IMG/VR virus record: IMGVR_UViG_3300042305_000730
Location: 32,979 to 96,978 of that record
DNA from: a virus
Strand: one strand, 5' to 3'
Length of the DNA stretch: 64,000 nt
Shown here: in pieces, positions 46,695-54,151 of the stretch
Numbering within the stretch: position 1 is the stretch's first letter
Layout: the number at the start of each line of letters is the position of its first letter
Program-made: the position numbers and the translations under genes
Notes under the pieces: generated by a model
Databases searched by the model: none
Told to the model about the DNA's origin: nothing
Seen by the model: the letters and a program-made list of their open reading frames with translations, nothing else

Positions 46695-46815
46695 CCCTCA
46701 CTTTTTTACCATCGGCTACGGGTTCCTCTGACAGTTCCCTGCCTTTAACTGTCCTGCCTTTTTCATCTAGGACTTGGACCTCGTGGTCCCACATCCATTT
46801 CATAGTTCGTTTCAT
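46666..46815 (-). CDS. Small basic protein (49 aa), replication operon
   Basis: The ATG at 46815 has GAAAGG 6 nt upstream. MKRTMKWMWDHEVQVLDEKG then RTVKGRELSEEPVADGKKVR. Highly charged beta-hairpin-like peptide, function unknown. Overlaps the next gene by 29 nt. Confidence 0.45.
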   Translation of the reverse strand: MKRTMKWMWDHEVQVLDEKGRTVKGRELSEEPVADGKKVRVAHYTPKEK

Positions 46816-46826
46816 AAGTAACCTTT

Positions 46827-47333
46827 CTATTGGGGAGTTTTTAACTGACGTTGCCATCTAGGGTCTGACAAGAATAAAGCATCTTTCTTTTTCCTTTTCT
46901 GCTTCCCCTCTAGGTTAAGATTAATCTCTCTAGATTGGGTGTCAGCAGTGACACCCTCCGAGGGTGTCCCCAGTGACACCCCGCTAGTGTCACCAGTGAC
47001 ACTACTAATGGTGTCTCCAGTGACACTACTCCGAGTAATTGGGTTGTTGAAATCAACCCGATAAAGGTTTGTCATGTTCCTACCCGTCCTACTCTTTCGG
47101 ACAGTCTTGATAACCGCCCCAGATGCTTCAATGCGGTTCATTGCCCGAATAACAGTCCTGCGGTCATAACCTGTTAGTTCTGCTAGGTGATCGTAGGACG
47201 TAGTGATTTCTTGCCGATCACCACTCATGTACGTCAGGGCGTGGATTAGTACACACAGAGCCACTGCATCTTGACCCAAGTATTCCAAGACCCATCGTGG
47301 TACTGGTATGAATTGCCCATTTAACTTCGCCAT
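46827..47333 (-). CDS. Replication initiator-like winged-helix protein containing origin iterons
   Basis: 168 residues. The N-terminal half (FIPVPRWVLEYLGQDAVALC, TSYDHLAELTGYDRRTVIRA, then RIEASGAVIKTVRKSRTGRN) is a winged-helix DNA-binding domain as in lambda O and other initiators. The linker, residues about 102-132, is encoded by four 16-bp iterons, and the C-terminus is basic (EGKQKRKKKDALFLSDPRWQ). Gene order (initiator, loader, DnaB) supports an O-like role: binding the iterons inside its own gene and recruiting the loader. Confidence 0.7.
   Translation of the reverse strand: MAKLNGQFIPVPRWVLEYLGQDAVALCVLIHALTYMSGDRQEITTSYDHLAELTGYDRRTVIRAMNRIEASGAVIKTVRKSRTGRNMTNLYRVDFNNPITRSSVTGDTISSVTGDTSGVSLGTPSEGVTADTQSREINLNLEGKQKRKKKDALFLSDPRWQRQLKTPQ
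46860..47026. other. Candidate replication origin: four palindromic iterons plus AT-rich flank
   Basis: On the minus strand GTGTCACTGNNGACAC occurs four times, at 47011-47026, 46987-47002, 46964-46979 and 46939-46954, with periods of 24, 23 and 25 bp. Each is an interrupted palindrome, and a 19-bp palindrome GACACCCTC-C-GAGGGTGTC fills the gap at 46950-46968. The side facing the 3-prime end of the gene (46860-46935) is rich in A on the minus strand. The design matches lambda ori: iterons in the initiator gene followed by an AT-rich unwinding region. Confidence 0.7.
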
Positions 47334-47470
47334 ATTTGCTTCCTTCTATTTGTCATGTTATAGTTCTTGTACGGGGTTCCCCTTCGCCCCCAGCCTTGCC
47401 TGCGTTTACGCAGGTGGATATGGCGCTTGTGGTAAGGGTGCTGGTGATTTCCCCTTCTTTGATCCAGCAC
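47321..47470 (-). CDS. Possible small Arg/His-rich protein (49 aa)
   Basis: GTG 47470 to TAA 47321, ending inside the start of the initiator gene. The product begins MLDQRRGNHQHPYHKRHIHL and is over a quarter Arg/Lys. A perfect hairpin CCTGCG-TAAA-CGCAGG lies inside (47399-47414), so the DNA may instead be an untranslated structured leader of the initiator mRNA. No strong SD. Confidence 0.3.
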   Translation of the reverse strand: MLDQRRGNHQHPYHKRHIHLRKRRQGWGRRGTPYKNYNMTNRRKQIWRS

Positions 47471-47480
47471 CCCCCACGAG

Positions 47481-48098
47481 TTAATTCAAGAGGCTCTGTA
47501 AGGTTTTGATAGGTATGGCTCTTGCTTCCATAGAACCATCCACAAAGGTAACCACCAGTTGGACCATTGAGATCAGCCCTAAGTCCTCCTCAGAGAAAAG
47601 GGGTACTGGGATACCCAAATCCCTTTTGAGCGCATCCTGGGGGCTCCTAGGGGCCTCTACGGGCTCGTTAGCGTTGGGCTCATCGTCAGTTACCCAGATA
47701 GGCACCAAACCATTAGTCAAGTCCTGCAGCATCATCCCAAGCCTGTCTCCCTCAAAGATAATACTTTGGGTCATTTGGGTAGGGTTTTCTTGTTCGTCTG
47801 CGTCAAACAGTACAAGGATATGGGCTTTAGAGTTGATCTTCAGGGTGTCCAAGATCAAATCGTCTACTGCTATGACATTGGTAGCCGCTTGCATAATGGT
47901 GGGGTGCACCCTGCCCGAAGCAAAGTAAACAGTAAAGTCCGCACCGTAGTCCACTAACCAATCCAATACCCGTGCTTGACCAGCAGTGGGCCTACCCGAC
48001 CACATGTAGTGGAACTTTGCACCCTCTTTGACATCTCCTAAACCCGCTTCAATTACGTTTGCTGCAGCATTCCCCGTACCACCAATAATGTATTCCAT
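47481..48098 (-). CDS. Hypothetical protein (205 aa) between tail and replication modules
   Basis: MEYIIGGTGNAAANVIEAGL, YGADFTVYFASGRVHPTIMQ, then KAHILVLFDADEQENPTQMT. Alternating strands and helices, with G-T-G near the N-terminus and a strand ending in D-A-D, suggest a Rossmann- or Toprim-like fold, but no family is recognised. Confidence 0.5.
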   Translation of the reverse strand: MEYIIGGTGNAAANVIEAGLGDVKEGAKFHYMWSGRPTAGQARVLDWLVDYGADFTVYFASGRVHPTIMQAATNVIAVDDLILDTLKINSKAHILVLFDADEQENPTQMTQSIIFEGDRLGMMLQDLTNGLVPIWVTDDEPNANEPVEAPRSPQDALKRDLGIPVPLFSEEDLGLISMVQLVVTFVDGSMEARAIPIKTLQSLLN

Positions 48099-48121
48099 GT
48101 TGTTTCCTGTTCTTGGTATTG

Positions 48122-48376
48122 TTATTTGACTACTCGCCTACTTAACATGTCCCCTAAGAGGGTGAGTAAGCGTAGCAGAGAGTGTACTGTTCCTGCAAGG
48201 CTGGCTACTGCTAATCCTGTAATCCAACGATCAGGGAAATGTAAGATAAAAGTAGAGCCATAAGCCAAGACCACACCAAACAAAACTTTAACCCAAGGCA
48301 TTGCTTCACGTGGGGAAAGTGCGTCTGCAATTTGAACCAGTTTGTATACGGCTAATGCACAAATTAAGTAATTCAT
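48122..48376 (-). CDS. Small membrane protein, holin-like
   Basis: 84 residues from ATG 48376 (TGATG junction with the tail gene). Two clear transmembrane helices, about WVKVLFGVVLAYGSTFILHF and WITGLAVASLAGTVHSLLRL, with an earlier amphipathic helix and a basic C-terminus (LSRRVVK). Size and topology fit a class I/II holin. Its position at the end of the tail module supports a lysis role, but the lysozyme-like gene is 26 kb away. Confidence 0.55.
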   Translation of the reverse strand: MNYLICALAVYKLVQIADALSPREAMPWVKVLFGVVLAYGSTFILHFPDRWITGLAVASLAGTVHSLLRLLTLLGDMLSRRVVK

Positions 48377-50019
48377 CACGTCTTTCCAGGAATCCAATCA
48401 AATTGTATTGTGTAATCAATGTTGGTATCAAGCAACATTGTTACAGGTAATAGTTGAGGTAGCAACCTAGTTATTGCATTATTTACTTTTTTCTTGTTTG
48501 TAGAGTAAACGGAGTAAGAAGCATACGTGCTCCCTGACCAAGCGTGGTCAGAGAAATTGTCTTGGTAAACAAAACCACCAAAATCTGAAGAGCCGTTAAA
48601 GAACTCACCATACTTCCCAGGTTCTACCATCCATTGAGATACCGTGGTACTTTCACCTGGTTGGAGTGAAAAAATCATTACAGGGTACCGTGTTGTTGTT
48701 GTTGCCAGCACTGGCATTTTTATAACCAAACGGGAACTTGGTGTAAGTTCTTCAGATATACCACTTTCCTCAAATTGAGACTCAGTATTCCAAGTTGTCC
48801 ATGAGGCTGATGCTGACCATTGTGCACCATGGATAATGCCATCACCTACTACTTTGGCAGATGACCAGTACTCTACATCGGCTGCTACGGGAACTTCTAT
48901 TAAAGAAGTTAAGGCAAACTGCACTGATGCCGAATCGGTATTAGTTACAATTAAGTTTTCACCAGATTTGGTAAAAGTGCAGGAGGCACTAGAGGAACTA
49001 AATTCCCACTTCTTAGTGCCAGACTCAACAACAAACAAAGAGTCAGCAACTAAGTTTGCTTTCTCAGCGTAGACACGAAAAGTGTATCTGGGTGAAACTG
49101 GTGACTCAACTACATCCACTTGGCAACCACTTAATGCGGTCATGTATTGTTTAATGGAACTGATTGTTCCCTTTTGTTGTCGGTAATAACCGATGTCTTG
49201 AAGTATTTGACGAAGGCGGGATGTTCCAATTTCTTTAGAAGTAACCTCTAAAGCAAACATATCAGCCAAGGCATCAATAGATTGGGATTCATTTACCGAT
49301 GGGTCATACTGTGTCATTACGCTATTTATTAAAGTTCTTGTTTTATCTAATTCAAAACTAAAGATACTTAAAAATCTAGATAATTGTCCACGACCTAAAC
49401 CACTTGGGTCTAGATTTGCGCCAGCAGTGTCACCAACCCGATATTGTGCTGGGATTCTGTTCCAAAGTTGATCATATGAACCATAGTCTTTTGGAATAAG
49501 TTCCTGTAATGTGGTCATTCTTTCGTACCAATTTACTCCTGTAATTCCTGCTCCATTTTGATTCCAATGGATAAACAAAGAATAATAAGCCCAAGTTTCT
49601 ATACTATTTGTAGATAAACCTGTATGTTCAAATGCATAGTCAATATCAAAATACTTTTGCGTTTTTATGACTATTCCGTCTGCAACCGTTTCAGGAAACC
49701 CCGTAGGAGAATACACAATGACTATTTCAAACGGTTTTGTTTCTCCTTCTAAAATAGTTAATTTATCTGTTAATGCTATTTCTGTCCAGTCTAATTTAAC
49801 AGTGTCATAATCTGTAGCAGTTGCTGAAAAGGTAACAGTAGTTGTTAGTTCAGCAACGGCTGTTACAAACGCATCTGCCCTTAGTGCAAAGTCTGAATCT
49901 AGACGTGTTAACCCTGGAGGTGCGGTGGTTTCATCACCACGCACATACGAACCAAATGGGTTTGCATCGGGACTAGCAACAAGGTCTACACGCCTTAATT
50001 TAAAGGAAGAGTATGCCAT
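48376..50019 (-). CDS. Tail protein I / baseplate wedge protein
   Basis: 547 residues. IPAQYRVGDTAGANLDPSGL, FLSIFSFELDKTRTLINSVM and ALADMFALEVTSKEIGTSRL then QILQDIGYYRQQKGTISSIK match the P2 gpI-type tail protein (helical core with Y-R-x-K-G-T). The C-terminal 200 residues look like beta-rich carbohydrate-binding-type modules. It follows baseplate J in the usual order J then I. Confidence 0.8.
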   Translation of the reverse strand: MAYSSFKLRRVDLVASPDANPFGSYVRGDETTAPPGLTRLDSDFALRADAFVTAVAELTTTVTFSATATDYDTVKLDWTEIALTDKLTILEGETKPFEIVIVYSPTGFPETVADGIVIKTQKYFDIDYAFEHTGLSTNSIETWAYYSLFIHWNQNGAGITGVNWYERMTTLQELIPKDYGSYDQLWNRIPAQYRVGDTAGANLDPSGLGRGQLSRFLSIFSFELDKTRTLINSVMTQYDPSVNESQSIDALADMFALEVTSKEIGTSRLRQILQDIGYYRQQKGTISSIKQYMTALSGCQVDVVESPVSPRYTFRVYAEKANLVADSLFVVESGTKKWEFSSSSASCTFTKSGENLIVTNTDSASVQFALTSLIEVPVAADVEYWSSAKVVGDGIIHGAQWSASASWTTWNTESQFEESGISEELTPSSRLVIKMPVLATTTTRYPVMIFSLQPGESTTVSQWMVEPGKYGEFFNGSSDFGGFVYQDNFSDHAWSGSTYASYSVYSTNKKKVNNAITRLLPQLLPVTMLLDTNIDYTIQFDWIPGKT

Positions 50020-50022
50020 TGC

Positions 50023-51822
50023 CTATACAACTCCACCACTTGAAGTAATGCTTAATTCTGAAAGCAAGAGCAAATTATTATCTCCTGCTTTAACACCCTT
50101 GACTACAGGGCTTAGGCCAACAGTGTCAATTACTGAAGAACTACCAGTAGTAAACCTATCTACGGTTACATAATCTACACCTGGAACATCTATGATGGCC
50201 CTATACAGGGTGCCTAGAGATATGGTTTGCCCAAAAGTAACAGCATCAAAACTAAACAAAGATTTAATGGCAAGCGTAATTGCGTCTTCAACGCTTGCTT
50301 GTACTGATGTAGCCAAGACATTTACAGTAATACTTACTTTGACAAGATCTAAGGCAACGCTTGGCATAACTACTGTGTTAACACCAACCATTTGGCGTGG
50401 CTCAATATATGAGTAAATACCATCTCGGTAGTCAGTTTCAAGACTTAATGGGCTAGTTGTAGCACTGGTTGCTAAAGTGCCATCGTAGGTTGCTTGATCA
50501 CCTAGTGCATAAATCTTTACTTGTGCATTTTGGTAAGTTGCAGACGAGGATACAGATGCAGACGTAATGTTGGCTACGTTTAGGTCATACAACAATGTAG
50601 ACCCAGTAGACCCTGTCTTAACAATAAAAGTTCCATCAAAAATATCATCAACATCAAAGACTGCAATAGTTTCACCGACAGATAAGCCATGAGCGGTGTC
50701 TGTAGTCATTGTGGCTACGCTGGCACTTACGGATTTGTTTGTAATGTACCCAGTTTTAGCAACTGCTCCTGTTACCACGCTTGCGTTTGCTTTAATAATG
50801 CCAGGGACACGTAAAGTTAAATCACGGTAATCTTGGATAGATACAGCACGATCTTGTGATCGGAATGATGCAGGTATATTTACTTGTAGCGAGTTAATAG
50901 TTTCACTATTTGTTCCACCGCTTGCTGGAGAAGTATTTGGGATAATATCAATACCATCATAAGGGGGGCCAAAAGCATTGGTTAATGACTCAAATTCAGT
51001 AATTGAGTTAGCATCAACATTTCCTGCAGAGCCACGAGACCTGCGATAACTTATTGTTATTACAGCATTTGTCGTTGGTATTTTTCCGTAAACACCATTA
51101 CCAAAAACTACAGTAGAAGTGTCATCTGCGTTTAGAACTACTGTATAAATGTTGTCTGTATTAGTTGCATCAATAAACCGATCTATTGGTGCGTAGTTAA
51201 TATTAGTACCACCAGCCCCTTCAGCAACAGAAACCGCTACTGATGTTGCAACTACTCCTATTTTGTTTAATGTAAACCTTTGTGAAGAAAGGCCGTTGCT
51301 TGTATAGGTTTGTGTAAATAGTTCACCTTCTTGTAGGGTGACAGGTATCATTGCTGACTTTGCATAGGTGGTGTACCCAAAGATACTTGTTCCAGTGTCA
51401 TTGATAGCAATAGAACGTGTAGATGTAAAGACAACGGCATCAGCACCACTAATTAGTGGATTTGCAATAAACCTTGTGTTCTTTGGTATAAGTATTGGCG
51501 TAGCATCTGTTGCTGCCGAGTTTGTTGCATTTAACGTAATAGTTGCTGTTGCTGCTGTTCTTCCAGTTGGTGTGTAGTCTAGAAGATTGGCAATTGCCAT
51601 AATGCTGGATCGTTGTGTAGCAGTAGATAAGAACGCTTCTTGCGCTGCACGATCAACATAGTAATGGAGTATGTCTCCCATGTACGCCCAAAGGTCTACC
51701 AACAACATGCCAAAATCCGAAGCATCTCGTGATGTCCACTCGGGCAATACAGACTCTGCTCGGGCTAATAGGTCTGCTTTAATTGCAAAATAGTCCCGAC
51801 TAGTGTAATCAAAAGTTGTCAT
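50023..51822 (-). CDS. Baseplate J-like protein (gp6/gpJ family)
   Basis: 599 residues. FDYTSRDYFAIKADLLARAE, then DFGMLLVDLWAYMGDILHYY and VDRAAQEAFLSTATQRSSIM is the signature opening of baseplate J proteins. Later SFRSQDRAVSIQDYRDLTLR and VPGIIKA repeat the J core. It forms the baseplate wedge ring that triggers sheath contraction. Overlaps gp25 by 4 nt. Confidence 0.9.
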   Translation of the reverse strand: MTTFDYTSRDYFAIKADLLARAESVLPEWTSRDASDFGMLLVDLWAYMGDILHYYVDRAAQEAFLSTATQRSSIMAIANLLDYTPTGRTAATATITLNATNSAATDATPILIPKNTRFIANPLISGADAVVFTSTRSIAINDTGTSIFGYTTYAKSAMIPVTLQEGELFTQTYTSNGLSSQRFTLNKIGVVATSVAVSVAEGAGGTNINYAPIDRFIDATNTDNIYTVVLNADDTSTVVFGNGVYGKIPTTNAVITISYRRSRGSAGNVDANSITEFESLTNAFGPPYDGIDIIPNTSPASGGTNSETINSLQVNIPASFRSQDRAVSIQDYRDLTLRVPGIIKANASVVTGAVAKTGYITNKSVSASVATMTTDTAHGLSVGETIAVFDVDDIFDGTFIVKTGSTGSTLLYDLNVANITSASVSSSATYQNAQVKIYALGDQATYDGTLATSATTSPLSLETDYRDGIYSYIEPRQMVGVNTVVMPSVALDLVKVSITVNVLATSVQASVEDAITLAIKSLFSFDAVTFGQTISLGTLYRAIIDVPGVDYVTVDRFTTGSSSVIDTVGLSPVVKGVKAGDNNLLLLSELSITSSGGVV

Positions 51823-52229
51823 AAGTTCGTTTCCTCGGTAAGAAATAGTGGGGATACTAAATTAAATGTTGCACTAGTAATTTCATTGTTTGGTGGCACT
51901 GCATACAAAACTTCAATCATTTGGGTATTATCGGGAATATCTCCCCTTGATGTGGGGTTTACCAAGTTAATATCTACAATGTTTACACCAGATATATTAG
52001 TAAGTAAGCCGTCATGAAGTTCTCTTTTGTATTCACTGAACACCAACAAGTCATAGTTTTCAAAAACTAAAGTTTGACTGTTTCCACCATATGCTGGGTT
52101 CATAGGTCTTTCAAACTCTTGTGTAAGTACATAGTCTCTTATCTTTTGTCCTAGTTCTTTTTCAAGATCAGTTTCTTTAGATATCTTCCCCGATGTTGCA
52201 ATAGAGAATGGTGTTTTAATAGTAGACAT
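51819..52229 (-). CDS. Baseplate wedge gp25-like protein
   Basis: 136 residues. IATSGKISKETDLEKELGQK, FERPMNPAYGGNSQTLVFEN and KRELHDGLLTNISGVNIVDI fit the gp25/GPW lysozyme-like wedge family (G-x-R-x-M-x-P-x-[YF]-G). It connects sheath initiation to the baseplate J protein. Confidence 0.85.
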   Translation of the reverse strand: MSTIKTPFSIATSGKISKETDLEKELGQKIRDYVLTQEFERPMNPAYGGNSQTLVFENYDLLVFSEYKRELHDGLLTNISGVNIVDINLVNPTSRGDIPDNTQMIEVLYAVPPNNEITSATFNLVSPLFLTEETNL

Positions 52230-52231
52230 AG

Positions 52232-52750
52232 TTACCTAAATATTCCTAAAAAAGAAGCGTCTTTGTATGATTGCAACTCACTATCTGATGCTACACCACC
52301 AAAAGTAAAAGTAACATTGCTTCCAGTGGTAATGGACCCCGTACTGGACATGCTCATAGTGTCAGCACCATCAATGTTAATAGTCAGTAGTGTTATTGCG
52401 TCTGCGGCATAATTTGCATTAGTTCCTACCCATTTATTAATGGCACTGTTCCATACAGGTACAGAACCAGATGAAGGTGTTGGTATATCTACATCTACTA
52501 AATCTGTTAAATCCAATGATGGGTTATCAACCTGTACCCAAAAGATATTAGTAAAACTATCATCATCAGAAGTTACTACGATCTGTTCACCTACATCAGG
52601 TACATGCCAAACACCATTTATTGCTTTTCTTCCTACACGTGAAATATCTAAAGCAGTGCCAGAACCAAATTTGGCAGGTATCCGCACACGAATATCACCA
52701 GTAGCGGCATTAGCCTGTGTAACAATTGCTCTATGGGTGTTAGTAGACAT
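52232..52750 (-). CDS. Baseplate spike protein with OB-fold (gpV/gp5 N-terminal-like)
   Basis: 172 residues from ATG 52750. RAIVTQANAATGDIRVRIPA, VGRKAINGVWHVPDVGEQIV and SDDDSFTNIFWVQVDNPSLD form the OB-fold of phage spikes, where V-P-x-V-G-x-x-V and an F-x-x-G/W strand are typical. The C-terminal half (VPVWNSAINKWVGTNA) resembles fibre-type repeats. It likely caps the hub and carries the tip. Confidence 0.75.
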   Translation of the reverse strand: MSTNTHRAIVTQANAATGDIRVRIPAKFGSGTALDISRVGRKAINGVWHVPDVGEQIVVTSDDDSFTNIFWVQVDNPSLDLTDLVDVDIPTPSSGSVPVWNSAINKWVGTNANYAADAITLLTINIDGADTMSMSSTGSITTGSNVTFTFGGVASDSELQSYKDASFLGIFR

Positions 52751-53903
52751 ATGAAAATTCCTTAGAGGTTTCCCATATTTTATTTTGTAACACTGGTTTA
52801 GGTGGGGCAATATATGATTTGCCTTCTTTTGTAAGCATTGGCGCTAAGTTAGTAGAATCAGTTTTAATATGTAAATAAGTTATGTAGTTTTCTACGTTAA
52901 TTAAATGGCGTACATCTTGGACAATCCAGTAACCATCAAATTCAGAATTGTATTTACTAATCTCTACAATTGATCCTGGTAGTAGGGTAGAGATGCCAGA
53001 CACAACAAGGTCTGCGTGGAACGGCAGTGCTTTCTTAACATACCCTTCGGTAAGTTGCTTTAGCGTATTAATAGAAGTTGCTTGTAATGTTATTTCCTGG
53101 GTGAACCTTCCATGAACTGGTTGGCCTAGACCACTTGAGGCAGTAGCCCCTGAAACATTTTGAAGTGTTTTACCTTTGGGTGTTAATGTTTTTAGTAAGT
53201 AGTTGTAACTATCACCATCAGGAGTTATGTCTCCAAAGGTTCCATTGAACTCCATAATTACACCAGGCACTCTTTTCTTACCATCGTCACCTTCTGGAGA
53301 GTGCAAAACTGTGGGTACCTGCCCTCGGTAGTAATTAGAAAATGGGTCATATATGTTTAGGTGAGCGTTTGATGCAGTTACGTAATACCCCAATTTGTTA
53401 GCACTATCTACTAATACTTCCCAATCTGATTTGTTGCTTTGATCAATTACTGGAAAAACATAAGAGTTATTGGGAACTGAATATGAAAAATTGTACTTTG
53501 TTGCTAGTTTTTTTACTAAGGCTGGTAACGAAGTGTTCTTGTACACAGCGCTTTTTGGGGGTTTCATTTCGTAACTTGTTCCAAAGCAAACCACTTTTGC
53601 TTCTTGGATAAGGGAATCGTTAACAGAACCCATGCGGGAGTATGCGCCAATCTCTACATAAGCAACATACCCATTAAACTCTATTACGTTAGCCGTATTG
53701 TTTCCAAAGGTAATTGTTACGGGAAGTCCACGGTAGGCAGTAACTGCGGCTGCAGGGAAACCTGAATAAGTAATGGTTGCAATGTCATGTTTGTTTTCTG
53801 AATAAGATAACTCAACAGAGGCAACTTGGGAGTCAGGAACAGAACCACCAACAATGTCGGTAGTGATAATTGGGGCATCATTAAAAGGAAACCGAGTAAT
53901 CAT
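52740..53903 (-). CDS. Baseplate hub protein (gpD/gp27-like)
   Basis: 387 residues. SVELSYSENKHDIATITYSG, RGLPVTITFGNNTANVIEFN and KLATKYNFSYSVPNNSYVFP then SNKSDWEVLVDSANKLGYYV have the strand order and the D-W-E-x-L...L-G-Y segment of gpD/VgrG-type hubs. It forms the trimeric hub under the tube. Overlaps LysM by 4 nt. Confidence 0.8.
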   Translation of the reverse strand: MITRFPFNDAPIITTDIVGGSVPDSQVASVELSYSENKHDIATITYSGFPAAAVTAYRGLPVTITFGNNTANVIEFNGYVAYVEIGAYSRMGSVNDSLIQEAKVVCFGTSYEMKPPKSAVYKNTSLPALVKKLATKYNFSYSVPNNSYVFPVIDQSNKSDWEVLVDSANKLGYYVTASNAHLNIYDPFSNYYRGQVPTVLHSPEGDDGKKRVPGVIMEFNGTFGDITPDGDSYNYLLKTLTPKGKTLQNVSGATASSGLGQPVHGRFTQEITLQATSINTLKQLTEGYVKKALPFHADLVVSGISTLLPGSIVEISKYNSEFDGYWIVQDVRHLINVENYITYLHIKTDSTNLAPMLTKEGKSYIAPPKPVLQNKIWETSKEFSYVY

Positions 53904-54151
53904 ACGGGTATCCGTAGTTGTGTTCCAGGGGTGAGGTCTAATGGAAAACCCACTTGCGGATTTACATCAGCAATTCTCCACCATTGACCTGGGTCATTAA
54001 ACAACTTTGAAGCAAGTGACTCCATTGTGTCACCTATTTGCACACTGTATAAAAACACAGATACGTCAGAAACTTCTTTTCTAGCAGCCGTAATAATACC
54101 ATCAGATAGGACAACAGGGTTAAAGCCATAACGAGAAAGAACAGTAATCAT
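53900..54151 (-). CDS. LysM-domain tail protein (gpX-like)
   Basis: 83 residues. VFLYSVQIGDTMESLASKLF followed by NDPGQWWRIADVNPQVGFPL and LTPGTQLRIPV is a LysM/gpX domain (Y-x-V-x-x-G-D-T-x-x-x-[IL]-A...W-x-x-I-x-x-x-N...G-x-x-[LI]-x-I-P). It probably sits in the hub. 4-nt overlaps on both sides. Confidence 0.85.
   Translation of the reverse strand: MITVLSRYGFNPVVLSDGIITAARKEVSDVSVFLYSVQIGDTMESLASKLFNDPGQWWRIADVNPQVGFPLDLTPGTQLRIPV

Noticed and set aside
46930-47030. CRISPR-like array (four short repeats about 24 bp apart)
   Set aside because: Repeats are palindromic, spacers are only 7-9 bp and the block lies inside a coding gene; an iteron origin fits and a CRISPR array does not.
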